Positions 21,117 to 36,540 of a stretch of DNA of 64,000 nt are shown piece after piece (position 1 is the stretch's first letter; each line of letters begins with the position of its first letter). The translations under genes were made by a program, and so were the position numbers. A model generated the notes under the pieces. That model saw only the letters and a list, made by a program, of their open reading frames with translations. It was not told the origin of the DNA and ran no database searches. Origin of the DNA: Hymenopellis radicata (lineage: Eukaryota > Basidiomycota > Agaricomycetes > Agaricales > Physalacriaceae); assembly GCA_015501595.1 (NCBI GenBank), contig JADNRX010000126.1, forward strand, positions 1 to 64,000. The letters are read 5' to 3'.

Positions 21117-21507
21117 TTCTAATCTATCGCGTAGAATTGCGCTCGAAGTGCACAAGCAGAGCATATGATTTTAATCACTGAAAAGGGTGCAGAGGTCTTG
21201 ACTTGATCAAGTATGAGTATGACTTGTGCAGATCTCATTTCCGTTGCTATAAAACGCCTGAAACCCTCCTTCAATTAAGTTGATGATTTGCGTGTCGATA
21301 TGAGGCGAAGGTAAGCAAGGCTTCGGTCATTATGACACCTCACTGGCAGCTATTCCGCCTTGGATGACCCGTACTCTTCAGCGACTTTGATCGCGCCCGC
21401 GGCTGTCAAGCCTGCAGAACTATATGGTCTTTTATCTTCTATAAACCAAATATCTCATGACATTCCTCAGCCTACGTCCGCGTCATTTGGTCGACCTGAC
21501 CTGTATG
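21117..21507 (+). pseudogene. GS-like gene fragment (upstream region, exon 1, start of exon 2)
   Basis: Matches GS1 and its upstream DNA: tagaattgcgctcgaag near 21130; the start region actggcagctattccgcctt near 21345; exon-1 codons ATLIAPAAVKPAELYGL (GS1 has ATLNAPAAVKPAELSGL); then acceptor and exon-2 words cctacgtccgcgtcattt. The match ends near 21507 in the codons for the region after VDLT. There is no catalytic domain. It is fused to the end of the aminopeptidase gene. Confidence 0.8.
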
Positions 21508-22472
21508 AATGTCGACCATACAAAGCACCCAACACTTACCTTCGTTTTCTTAGGTACAGGGCATGGTCACGAAGCGGGAGACCTCTTATGGCAACCCCGA
21601 CCTCGTCGTAGACCAGGGCGACCGCTGGAAGCTGAACTTTGGCTCCACCGACGGACACCCCAATGCCTGCCCGGGACACTGTAAGTCGCTCTTCTGCCTT
21701 GTCGCACATATCGAACTCACCTCATTCATACTAGACATCTGCTGCCCTGCCATTACTGTTTCCTAGCTTGACGGATTCTGGTAGATGTTCTGTATCATCT
21801 CTCGTTGTGCTCGGTGCTGCTATCGGTGCAGACGGCACCGGCATATCCGAATCGCTCAATATGATATGGCACCAGCCTGCCAAGATGTATACGTTCACTA
21901 TCATCCCAACTTATCACGTGTCTTACCATTCATACAGGGCAACGAAACTTCGTGTCTTGTCCAACTCTGTTTACATTCACGGTCGCATTCGCACTGCCCG
22001 CTGCGAGGCCAGTTACTTGTTTACTTTCCGTCTTCTTTAACTCATAACCCGCGTAGATCTGGGACCGAGAAAAGGACAAGCTTTACGTCTCTGCCGTCCA
22101 CAGTACAGTCAATAATACCCGCCCCAAGCTCTGATTTCGTCCTCTCTCCAATTGTATAGGTTTTCCGTGGAATCTCTCGCTCTCTCTGGTGTACTTCAAG
22201 GTGTATTACTACTAGTCAATTTATCGTTCTGAAAAATCAATGTCCAGCCAAACTTATGTGATGTGTTCATTGCGCCACAACGCCACATTCGTTCCATCTC
22301 ACCCAATCTTTAAGCTACCCGTTCCCCGCCGCGCGCAGGCCCGAAAGTCTGATCCACAGCACCACTATCTAATAGAAGATCTTACTTTGGACCAATGCTG
22401 GGAAGTAAATGTTTAATTCGACTCGGACTGAGATGACGATTGAAAATCAACTTTATTCCAAGCGACGCAACA
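21508..22472. other. Unrecognised; one exon-like stretch
   Basis: From 21545 a plus-strand frame reads KRETSYGNPDLVVDQGDRW and STDGHPNACPGH, followed by a plausible donor (gtaagtcg) and acceptor (actag) and YICCPAITVS then a stop. It is cysteine-containing but not recognised. It may be a fragment of a small protein gene. The rest of the interval shows no credible coding. Confidence 0.3.
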
Positions 22473-23610
22473 TTAGGGGCGGTCGAATTCTAGCCCCAGC
22501 GCCCCCCGCAGAATCGCACCCTCATATAGAATACCTTCTTCGACATAAGCCCCACCACACACCATAGGAGAATGGCTAGGCAGCATACGAGCCACATTCC
22601 GTATATATATCCTCTCCAACGACTTCGGAAACTTCCACCCATTCAGCCCCGACACCATTTCACGCATCCCCATCGCAAATTCGAGGTTCTGCAAATGCAA
22701 TAAACCCGATAAATCAAACGCTAAACACACAAAACGTGAGCACATTGCACAAGAAGTAAACAAAAGAAACACTAACCATCACGCTTCACAAAACACAGCC
22801 TAACATCCCTCAACGTCTCCATATTGCCTTGAATGAGCGACGTTGCCTCTCCCAGATGACATGTCGACCACACGCTGGCCGTCTCCATCTCCAGACGCTC
22901 CAGTGTCCCGACGACGTTACTCCCCAACCAGCGCACGAGATCGTTGTTCCACCCAACCACACGCAGACTGCGTAAGCATGGCGCGCCCAATCTGAGATCG
23001 CGCAGTCCAGAGAGCGATGCGTCCGGTAAATCCAGTCCACCAAGCTCGATACTGAGCCCGGAGAGCCGCGAGAAAGAGCCGGCAAGCGCGCGCATGAAGC
23101 TTGTGATATCTTGGTACGAGGCGCAAATCACTTTGAGGTCGGTGACATCTGGGAAATACTGCGCGAACATTCCGACGAGTGATGGGTCGTTCTCTACCGC
23201 GCCCATGCTGAGCATTGTTCCTTGACTTTCAGGGCATGCAGCAATTTGCGGTAGCAGCTCGCATGACGCGTCGTGGAGATATCATCGAGTGGTACGTCGC
23301 CGACGAGGTTTATACCGGTGATGGACGGGGAAAGCGTCTCACACGAAGAGCGTAAGAGCTTCGTGAGCTCCTTGGCACGGGATGGAGAAGAGACTACTAG
23401 GGTGAGAGCCGGGAGATGATACCGGCTGATGCCAATCCAAGTGGGGTGGACAAGTGCACATGATAGAAGGGCAGCTTTATCGTCGACGAGACAAGAGAGG
23501 ACGAGGTCAAGAAGCTCTTGCGGTACAAGCCCGAATGGGCCAGTACTAGCAGAGGAGCGGTGGGTGTGGGTGAGTTTGCTGATGAATTTACGGATGATGT
23601 TAAAAGCCAT
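22473..23610 (-). pseudogene. F-box protein, third type, apparent frameshift
   Basis: Starts MAFNIIRKFISKLTHTH. The F-box-like motif is FGLVPQELLDLVLSCLVDDKA then LLSCALVHPTWIGISRYHLP (residues ~24-65). It runs to KLLHALKVKEQ near 23200, where the frame closes. Downstream coding continues in another frame from about 23213 (VENDPSLVGMFAQYFPDVTD, LRDLRLGAPCLRSLRVVGW). It then has a 101-nt GT-AG intron (22689-22789) and a last exon NLEFAMGMREMVSGLNGWKF ending at 22473. No GT-AG intron explains the change near 23200, so either a 1-nt indel or a sequencing error is present. A related partial gene is at 63481-63984. Hence genuine family, uncertain integrity. Confidence 0.65.
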
Positions 23611-23764
23611 GATAGAAGTGATGAATGAAATAGAGCGGTCGAAATCGTTCTTTATAAACAAAACTTGGTATAGGGGTCATGTGCGCACCGCCACGAGATC
23701 GAAGCTATGACATTGAGAGACACGAATCAACAATCGAGACTGATTCAACGATCGAACCCGGCTT

Positions 23765-24440
23765 CTAACGGGAGAAGTCATTCAGAAACAAAACATCACA
23801 GACGAAGAGGAGGGCATACCATCAGCAGCAAGCAAGATCCGAGATCTAGGCGTGTGACACGGTCACCTTTTTTTGCTCTTCAATTTGTTTCTGTGTCGTA
23901 GACCTCGTCGCCCTTTGAATATGGTGTATGACAACCTCCATCACCAGCGCGCGGTCGCATTGTACACTGGACTTGTCCTCGTCCATTGGAATTCGTCGTC
24001 GGCCGGTAGTTATTCTATCCCATATATGGTCCACACGACTCTAGGCGTAGGTCTGGGTGGTGACGCCGTCCGTTCATCAAGCGTAGCAAGTTGAAAGGAG
24101 CGACATTGAGAGACTTGAAAAAGTCTCAGTGGTCCTCTTGTGTCTCCGAGATGTCCAGGCTCTAAACCAACACCAAAGAAGGCATTCAGAAACAGCACAG
24201 GACAGGCGAAAAGGAGGCATACCATCGGTAACACCAAAGGTCCGAGGTCTAAGAACGTCGACACTCTGCTTTTTTTCCACCACGATATCGCGATCAAGGG
24301 CCTTTGGTGACGACTGCATCGCCGACACCAGTGCGCGGTTGCATTGCAGAGCGGACCTGCCCGTCGCTCCTCGTCCTAGGCAATCGGAATTTGTATCGAC
24401 TGACATACGACCACGCCAGCATTCAACCTATCGCGTGGAT
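23765..24440. repeat. Old tandem duplication, two ~260-bp units ~410 bases apart
   Basis: Units at about 23770-24020 and 24180-24430 share, in order, attcagaaaca, ggcataccatc, a T-run, accagygcgcggtygcattg and gtcctcgtcc. Divergence is high. No coding frame is conserved between them, and 23611-25126 otherwise holds no gene I can support. Confidence 0.4.
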
Positions 24441-25126
24441 GGCATCTCAAGATCTAGTCCAGCTATAACACCGTCCAAAGGTGTGCCCTATGTCTAGAGC
24501 AACTGTATGGGGAACGAGGGGAGGACTTCGTATCTTCCCGTCTAGGGCCCAGCTGGGGGGTCTACGGTTTTGTGCGATCGCGAGCGAGGCTATAGAAGTC
24601 GTAGCGACGTGAACTCTAGTCTGAAAGGTGAGCAGGTTCAAGGAGAGGGATTGAGAGAACCTAACACACCAAACGCGAGAAACGAGCCAATAGAGAGGTG
24701 GGAGCGGGGCTCCAGTCATAACAGATAGCTGAGTTGGAACGAAACAGACGCTCTTAGATGAGCCGGAATGCTGATGGTGGATGTTAGAAGAAATAGGCCT
24801 CTTGGAATAATGAATACATGCGGTGGGCAACCGCGCCTCGTCTGCCGGATATGTTAGTAGGTAATACGCGCACCATGAAGAAGAAAACGCACCCTTATTG
24901 GAGATTACTTGTGCTTTCAGCAAACGAAATGGAGGAATTATGAGGGTAAGATGAAGATGATAATGATCGTCGGAAGCAAGAATCGGAGTGATCACGAGGT
25001 TGCCTCTCTGTCCAGCAGGACTGAGCGACGAGGTCAAAATAATCACACTAGCGGCAAAGTGAAATGCATAATCATGACGAGCATAAATTAACAAGATGAT
25101 ATACAGATACATACACACAAGTCAAT

Positions 25127-26791
25127 CTAGATACTAGGCTCTTGAACTCGAATTGAAATCCCTTTCATACCGGACATCTCTTGCCAACACTTATCCAGCA
25201 CCAACTTCCGTGTACTCGGCGACAGCCGCAGCACCTCCAGCTTTTTCGCGCTCCTCTTCTTCAGCATATCGTTAAACCCCGTACCGAAGAAGAATTCATA
25301 CCCAGACGCGTGTGTCTGCCCCGCATCGATGGCAAACACCAGGCGCACGAGGTTGACCAGCGTCTGCTCCCTCTCCTCCGTATTATCCAACTTCACCACC
25401 TTCTTCCCATCCTTGAGCATCGTCCGCAGCTTGACGAGCTTCAAGTCCCATGAGCCGCGACCGACGGCCCTTACTTGGAGCTCGGAAAGATTGGTCAAGG
25501 AATGCAGCAGGTCGAGGAGCGTCTCGGAAAACACCGCGTTGGTGAGGGTGAGCATAGTGATTTTAGTGGTGCACTTCGAGCGCGCAAGTAGTACAGCGAC
25601 CGAAGTGATAGTACTGTCCGCGATGAGGTCCGCAGTGGCCGAAGACAGTTTGCTGTTGATGGTGACAACACGAAGGGAAGGAAGATTGAATGGATCCAGG
25701 AGCGCGCCATCTTGGACGGTCAGGAATCGCCGCTTTTCATCGGTAATGAGTTTCGCCTCCCGGGACAGCACCTCGAACCCTTGCAAGACGATTTTACACC
25801 GCTTTGGGTCGAGCGCTTTCGAGATTTCTTGAACTGTGTAAACATCTGTACACACTTCACCAGGAATGGGCTTCAGCGCGAGGGAAAGCTGGCGAAGACT
25901 CCGCAGACGAGGCGCGCGGAGTACGCATAAACATGCCATCAGCGAAGGCCGACATAAGATCGTCACCCTTGCCCATCGCGACGCCTGTTTAACCAGGAGG
26001 AAGATATGCTTTTCGGCCCAGTACGCCGGGCCCGGGTCGCTGGTCTTCTCCTTCATTAGCGTACTATCTGTAGCCAGCTTTGGTATATTAATGCCCAGAC
26101 ACAACTCGTGCCTCTTCGACCGATTGACCACCTCTTCGAACGCCTTGAACAACGCGCCCGAAAAACGGAATACTTTAATCGAGTCGGGCCGTGGCTCAAA
26201 GTTGCGGATGCGGATTTTGCTCCACATGGCGGGGCACTCGAGAATGGTGTCGTGCCACGCCTTGCATACCAACGCGAGGGTATATTGGGGACGTTTCCCG
26301 AAAAGGTCGTAGACCATGCCAGCATCGGTGGCCATCATTTCGAAGACGACCAGGAGTGCGGTTTTGGGGAGATGGGCCCAATTCAACCCGCATAGGATAC
26401 TACACAGGGCGTCGCGTGTCTTCTCCAGCCGCGCGAGAGGACCGTCGCCCGCGCTTTCGAGGTAACAGGAAGGGAGATCATTGAACGCATTGAGAGTGTC
26501 ATCAATGATAGTAAAGGCCTGAGCGACGACACCCTTATCAGCCCGGGTGAGGACTGCGTTGGAATGGAGGATGGTGTAGAGGGGAGTGCCTTGTTTCTCG
26601 TACTCCTCCGTTAGCTGGACGGCTCGACGATCCAGTTGGCGAGCTTTCTGCGTGATTGTATCAACTGGTTTTCCGGGCACCTGTAGAACATCACATTAGC
26701 AGTACCTCAACGAGAGGAATTCACATACTGTAGGTCCTCGAATTATTTTCCCAGTTCGGCGATCCTTCTTCGGCATGAACAAGGTAGGCAT
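25127..26791 (-). CDS. F-box-like gene of the duplication, intact copy
   Basis: Two exons: 26791-26729 (MPTLFMPKKDRRTGKIIRGP, 21 codons), a 48-nt intron gtatgtg...ctacag, then 26680-25127; 538 residues. The N-terminal part has TEEYEKQGTPLYTILHSNAV. It is followed by an F-box-like segment LNWAHLPKTALLVVFEMMA with YTLALVCKAWHDTILECPAM (residues ~125-190), then leucine-rich sequence (LRAPRLRSLRQLSLALKPIP, LLDLLHSLTNLSELQVRA). The F-box match is weaker than in the main family but the L-x-x-VC-x-x-W core is clear. It differs from the copy at 12037 mainly by lacking its TGA. Probably an SCF adaptor; not closely related to copies A-H. Confidence 0.75.
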
Positions 26792-27843
26792 GTTGGTCGA
26801 GTCGCGATGGTGAACGTCAAAATATTAAGAGCAACAGGCCTATGCTTTTGCGCTTATATAGTCTCGTGATCATCATTGTTTGTCCACACCTGTTACTGGA
26901 AGTGGACACCTATGTTCCTATTGTTCGCCATTTCAGTATAGCAAGTGGTCCACAGTATCGACTTACGTACAAAGGAAGGAGAAAGATTCCGGGGTCAAAA
27001 GCAAAAATAGTGTGGCGCAATTTCAACGCAAGAATCTGTTAGTTGTACGTGGAGATGATTGTAGAACAACTTACATTTGGCCTCCCGGAATTTGTGAGTT
27101 GTAGAAAGTGCTGAAACATCTCCGGTGGGGATGAGTCGTTAGTAAACTACATATCGTCAGCAACGCGATATTGGGAGGAGCTTGCTTGCGTACCTCGAGG
27201 TCAGATATCGTAAAAATTGGGTCCGGAAAGCGCGGCGCAGGTAGTACGTGCACAGACTAGAAAGCAGAAGAATAGTGCAAGGCGCAGGACTATGTCGGAG
27301 ATAAAATAATTCTGAGTAGAGTTGAACATAGTACGTACTACGAAAAACGATTGGTGGGAAGTAACGAGTAATGGTGCGTAGCCTCAAAGTAAGCTGATGT
27401 CGCTCCTGCAGCATCAAGAGGTCGTCAGTAGGTGACTGCCGGCCTATTCATGATTTCGTCCTAGAACCTTCCGCGAAGAAGATGCGGGATGGTCTACGAG
27501 GGGTCAGCGCTCAGCATGGGACTGCCTTCCTTGAGAGCCCGTGGTCTGCATGTAGAGCTACTCAGATGAACGAGTGCCAAGGATGAATCCTGAACGACAC
27601 CCGGGAGCGTCAGATTTGCTGGCAACACACCTTCCATTGAAGCGGGAAGAAAACGCGTATCATATCATGATAGCAAACCGTCATGTAACTTCAGGCTTAA
27701 ATGTTTTGCCATGAAGTCAACGTTCCAAGAAAGCGCCTTGGGCAAACTCGCGATTGAGCGACTAACTGGAAGAGTACCGGCAAACCACGCGTGAATTCCG
27801 CATTTCGTCGACCAGAAGGGAGCCGCATACAGAGAGCATCTAC
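26792..27843. other. Duplicated intergenic DNA, no recognised gene
   Basis: Second copy of 13695-14740. Short frames starting MHVLPAPRF are present in both copies but are not conserved beyond about 40 codons. No other feature is supported. Confidence 0.5.
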
Positions 27844-29454
27844 TCAGGCAAAGTCGTTAGGTATACAGTAAAACGAGGCTATCATGTCATGAAAGTTATG
27901 GTCAAGGATGGGTGCATTTTTGCCTCGGACCGGAATCCCGACCTTCTCGAGTTTTGATAGCCCGACCTCATTGCCTGCATGCCGGGCTTTGAGCATAGCC
28001 ACAAAGCCGTCGTGAGGTTCAAGGCAAGGAATACAGCCCGACTCGTGATCCTCATCAGCCTGCTTGATGTCGAGTGAGAGTAATCGGGGCAGGAAAGTGA
28101 CGCGGTGCCCTGGGACGACCTCCAGAGCTTTCATGACGTCTATGATTTGTTTCCTACTCGACTCATCTGAATGACGCATAGATGCATCCACTTGCAACGT
28201 AGCAAGTTTGGTGGTCTGAGAAAGAATGGAAAGGAGAAGATGGGGTTCAGAGCGACGTAGAGTGAACGGCAAGTCGATAATCCGGAGCTCGGTGAGATTG
28301 CTTGCGCAATTGGATCGTCGGATGACGGAATAGAAGGAGTAGAGTGAATCAGCAATGGGCATGCTAAATCTCGCGTCAAGAGCAGCTACTTCCAGCCGGG
28401 GCAGAGTGAGATAATCGAGGAGGTTGGGATCGGTCGCTTTCAGGTCGCGAAGGTATGGAAGAGTTAGGGATTGCAGGAATGGGTCTCGCGTGCCTTCGCT
28501 AAAATCCGCATGAAGGCTTTCAAGCAACGGACACCGACTAATCAAATCGACATAGGCTCCGAAATAATCAGCACCCCGATTGTCGGACAAACGCAAACAT
28601 GTAATCTGGTTCCCTGGAAGGTCCAGCTTACGAGGATCCGCTCCGGTGAGGACTACCGTCACCAGACGTGGACAATCCTTGAATGCCGATATTACTGCAT
28701 TGTCAGAGTCCATCCCCCCTGGGAATGCGAAATCCAAGAGTTTCAGCTGAGGCAGCCGCCCGCGAAGAGGTGCGTACAGAACCGAGCTGACTTGGATATG
28801 ATGCAGCTGCGCTGTCCGCCATCGATGGGATTCTGCAAACACCTGCTCTCGCATACGGCGTGTGAAAGGAAGATCGTCATTGGTGGTATCGAGAATGGTG
28901 ACATCCAGCAAATGCTGGTGGGAGCGCTCGAGGACAAAGGCTAGGAGGTGTACATCCCTCTCAGATGCTGGCCTGCCTGATGAGAAATGAAGCACAATAG
29001 ACGACCAGCACGCATGGAGAGACAAAGCAAGATTGCGCCACGTCTGGCACACCTGGCTGAGTTGCCAAATGGTGCGGGAGGGCCAATCAAACTTGTGGTC
29101 GGAGTCCAAGGAATGTCCATAAAGGAAGATCTCAGACCAAATCTCTGGGGGGATACGACGTCGCGTGGAAATGATATTTTCATAATTCTGTCTGATGCTT
29201 TTCAGCGCGTCTCGCTCCTGTTCAAAGGACTCGCGAGCGAGCCGCACTGAGGTGACTGCAGCATCCGAGTCGACGGCCAAGATATCCTGGTCAAGAGCAG
29301 GGAGGATGGTGGTCTGGATATCAGACAGTTCTCGGTCTGTCGGCGGAAGGTTGGACATGGACAGGTGATGGAAAGGAATAGCGGTTTGGTCTTGGCGTTC
29401 AAGACGAGCGCTACGACGGGGGAGAGCCTCGCATGGCGCACAGTTGGATTCCAT
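27844..29454 (-). CDS. F-box/LRR-like family copy F with replaced C-terminus
   Basis: Open from the conserved ATG (MESNCAPCEALPRRS) through coil, F-box (IPPEIWSEIFLYGHSLDS, WQLSQVCQTWRNLALSLHAC) and LRR-like part to HAGNEVGLSKLEK. There the sequence leaves the family and enters segmental-duplication DNA at about 27938, adding a foreign tail (VGIPVRGKNAPILDHN then DMIASFYCIPNDFA) before a stop at 27844; 536 residues in all. The family C-terminal motif (SVLRGLAEDGMSLDI) is missing. The protein may be stable but is a chimera; the same tail DNA at 14745-14835 is non-coding. Functionally uncertain. Confidence 0.72.
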   Translation of the reverse strand: MESNCAPCEALPRRSARLERQDQTAIPFHHLSMSNLPPTDRELSDIQTTILPALDQDILAVDSDAAVTSVRLARESFEQERDALKSIRQNYENIISTRRRIPPEIWSEIFLYGHSLDSDHKFDWPSRTIWQLSQVCQTWRNLALSLHACWSSIVLHFSSGRPASERDVHLLAFVLERSHQHLLDVTILDTTNDDLPFTRRMREQVFAESHRWRTAQLHHIQVSSVLYAPLRGRLPQLKLLDFAFPGGMDSDNAVISAFKDCPRLVTVVLTGADPRKLDLPGNQITCLRLSDNRGADYFGAYVDLISRCPLLESLHADFSEGTRDPFLQSLTLPYLRDLKATDPNLLDYLTLPRLEVAALDARFSMPIADSLYSFYSVIRRSNCASNLTELRIIDLPFTLRRSEPHLLLSILSQTTKLATLQVDASMRHSDESSRKQIIDVMKALEVVPGHRVTFLPRLLSLDIKQADEDHESGCIPCLEPHDGFVAMLKARHAGNEVGLSKLEKVGIPVRGKNAPILDHNFHDMIASFYCIPNDFA

Positions 29455-29499
29455 AGACGTATCTCGCAATCTGTGATAGCGGGTGAGATGCCAGCGTGC

Positions 29500-29870
29500 G
29501 TGAATTAGGTATAAACGAACCAGGTGCCCGTAACAGAGATTCGAAGTAAGCTTGTACTAGATCGGCAATGAAGGATGTTGGGAGAGACGATAAAGGATGT
29601 TGGACCAGACGACGAAGGACGTCGGTAGAAATAAGCGCCGTTAAACAGACGCGTCGTGGACAGATGCGCCTGTCAGATGTGTAAACAAGCATGACGACCG
29701 TGAAGACTCGGAGAATGTACTTGGTTGCTGCTGGATGGGCTGGATGATGAAGGACGTTGGACGGATGTCGGTTGAAATAAGCGCCGTTAAACAGACGCGT
29801 CGTGGACAGATGCGCCTGTCAGATGTGTAAACACGTAGGACGACGGTGAAGACGAGAAGACGAGAACGCA
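29500..29870 (-). promoter_or_regulatory. Duplicated F-box leader modules (copy F)
   Basis: Two leader modules in tandem, about 29620-29690 and 29765-29845, each with taaacagacgcgtcgtggac and agatgcgcctgtcagatgtg. The duplication of the block upstream of one gene resembles that before copy G. Confidence 0.6.
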
Positions 29871-30388
29871 CTTATCAGCGGTTGGATGAGCTGCTAGTCA
29901 ACGCGGTGGGGGAAAGCTAACAATGATGATGGTTAGAAGGGAGAACCGGGGCCAGGTCATCGCATCAGGAAAGCCCTGTTGGCTACTGGTTGGCTAATCA
30001 AACGGCCATAATATCCCGGAATACCTTGGCGCTTGTCGTAAACTGAACTTCGACGTTGACAATTCAGCGCGATAACCCGTTATAAGCTCATATCCGGCGA
30101 GCCTCGAGTTATAGCAGGCTTTAATAGGTTGCTTTCGGTTGTGTAGGATAATCTGGCTGTATTCGCCAAACGGGCAGAGTCGATGAGCGCTTAATGACCT
30201 TTCTCGTCTTAAGAACAAACAGCACAAGGCATGATAAAAACAAGATAACAATACTGGTGTGTATGCTCAAGAATAATAAGATAATACAAATACAAGCACT
30301 AAGAAAGAACGCTACAATAACGACTCTGTAGGATATACTTCATTAGCCGTAGACCAATGTATCAAAAAAACTCTAGTTCAAACTTCAA
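29871..30388. other. Spacer between F-box copy F and SMC5
   Basis: No gene seen. AT-richer near 30250-30380, which would be the 3' untranslated region of SMC5. Confidence 0.4.
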
Positions 30389-35091
<4,703 letters not shown>

Positions 35092-35443
35092 GGTCGCGTG
35101 GAGAATATTGAGAGACGGTGGTGGGCTGTTGAGGGTTGTGTGGCTTCGCCTGGAGGACGTGCCGGCGCCGCTTGAATATTCAGACTCCGGTATTGCAATT
35201 TATAGACTTGCTGAGTCAGTAGGATGACACCACTAGAATGACTAGACACTCAATCGCAAATTGTACCAAAATTGTACGTCGTTGTTGCACTCGCTGGGCA
35301 GGCTTCTTTGAAAAGGTGGTTTTTCTGGCCGTATTTTGAGTTGAATCCAATCTTACTTTCCCAGCTTGACCAATGACTCAATTCAGGCTCTATGCTTGCC
35401 CTATGCCGTACATTTCTCCTGCGAGTTGCGTTGATTTGATGTT
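35092..35443. other. SMC5 upstream region
   Basis: Likely promoter side of SMC5; no gene seen. Confidence 0.4.
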
Positions 35444-35540
35444 CACGATGGATACCCCTAGTAAGACCCTTGGCAAAAACAGATCCCGTGACCGGCCCGT
35501 CTCAACCGGTTCCAAATCTGGAACCCGACTTGTTCGACGG
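35444..35540 (+). repeat. ~97-bp conserved block, inverted partner at 47441-47539
   Basis: Shares with the minus strand of 47441-47539 the words cctagtaagacccttggc, aaaaacagatcccgtgac and cggcccgtctca with few changes. In one frame both read DTPSKTLGKNRSRDRPVS. Here the frame then breaks by a 2-nt difference, whereas at 47 kb it continues as NREPDFFDAFELIPRARP. It looks like a decayed fragment of a repeated coding sequence of unknown family. Confidence 0.6.
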
Positions 35541-35718
35541 AAGTATTGAGTAGTGTCTTGAACACAAAGATAGTGCTCAGAACTCATCATTTGAACCTTT
35601 GTTTTAATTTAAAGAGTCAAGACATTGTCCCCGGGATGCCGTCTTCACAAATTGCCTAGTACTCTATGCAAATACACTCTCGCATCAGGAATATGGGTCT
35701 TGAGCCTAGGTCCACTAT

Positions 35719-35745
35719 GGTTAACCAGAGAGAATCTGGTTAACC
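35719..35745. repeat. Perfect 11-bp inverted repeat
   Basis: GGTTAACCAGA, 5-base loop gagaa, TCTGGTTAACC. It lies in a stretch (35690-35945) rich in gttaac and agttaact words, perhaps a decayed element end. A related word, gtcaaccaga, occurs twice at 40305-40345. Confidence 0.6.
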
Positions 35746-36159
35746 TAGAGCTTAGAAGTCTCCGATTCAGCCAGTTTAACTCAGGACACAGTCTACACCT
35801 GCTTGCATTCCCAAGTTAACTTAAAGTCAACTCTGATCAACTTTTGATAACTCCAAGTCATCCTAGATTACCATGAAGTTAACTTTGATTATCTTAAATC
35901 ACCTTCAAAGGAACTGTAGTTATCATCTATCAAGCAAAGTAACATGTTGAGCAGACCGAAGCAATCAGGCAGAACCAAACACAGTACTGAAGCTGAGCAC
36001 TTATCACAGCAAGAAAGTATCAGAAGCAGATTGATTGAACAACATCGACATAGAGCACCAGTACATCTATATAGAGGTATGATATCTCAGCCCTCATACA
36101 CAATACTATATACCGTGCATGGGAGCAGCAATTCCTCTCTCTCATTCTTAGGATCCCAT
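35746..36159. other. No gene seen
   Basis: AT-rich DNA with degenerate gttaact repeats grading into unstructured sequence. Confidence 0.35.
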
Positions 36160-36540
36160 CGAAGTCGGGTACTTGTTCTCTCGGAGTTAGGTCCTCATTG
36201 TCGATTCCTTGTTGTCGTCGTTGGGCTCCTTGCAGCTATTATTGGATCCTCATCGTGGTCGAGATCACAGTCATGGGTACGGTTGAAGTCGAAGTCGTGG
36301 TTGGGATTGGTCTAGGTCATCCTCGTCGCGGTGCATGGGTCGTCCTCGTCGTGGAGCTTGGGTCATCCTCATGGTCTCATCCTCGTCCTCGTCATCTTGA
36401 GTAGGTACTGTATGGTCTTTGTCGTTGAGCCTGTCGTCGTCATCTCGTTGCGGTTCTTGTCGGGTGGTTATCATGGTCGTAGTCATCGTGGTTCCCTGGT
36501 CGTGGTCGAGGTCACCGTGGCCGTCACTGTGTCGTCGGTG
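36160..36540. repeat. Degenerate low-complexity GTCGTGG / TCCTCG repeat
   Basis: Runs of gtcgtcg, tcgtggtcg, ggtcgtcctcgtcgtgg and catcctcgtcctcgtcatc, strongly G/T- and C/T-biased on the plus strand. Open frames exist in all three plus frames only because stop codons are rare in such sequence. It is treated as a decayed minisatellite, not a gene. Confidence 0.6.

Larger units (their letters stand above)
24718..27938. repeat. Segmental duplication, copy 2 (partner 11575-14835)
   Basis: Second copy of the 3.2 kb block. It ends within the coding region of F-box copy F at about 27938, which marks the recombination junction. Confidence 0.85.

Noticed and set aside
23745..23765. gatcgaaccc, minus-strand B-box-like word
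   Set aside because: Lacks the CC end of the consensus and an upstream A box.
36160..36540. Val/Ser/Trp-rich open frames
   Set aside because: They follow from biased GTCGTGG-type repeats that lack stop codons in several frames at once.
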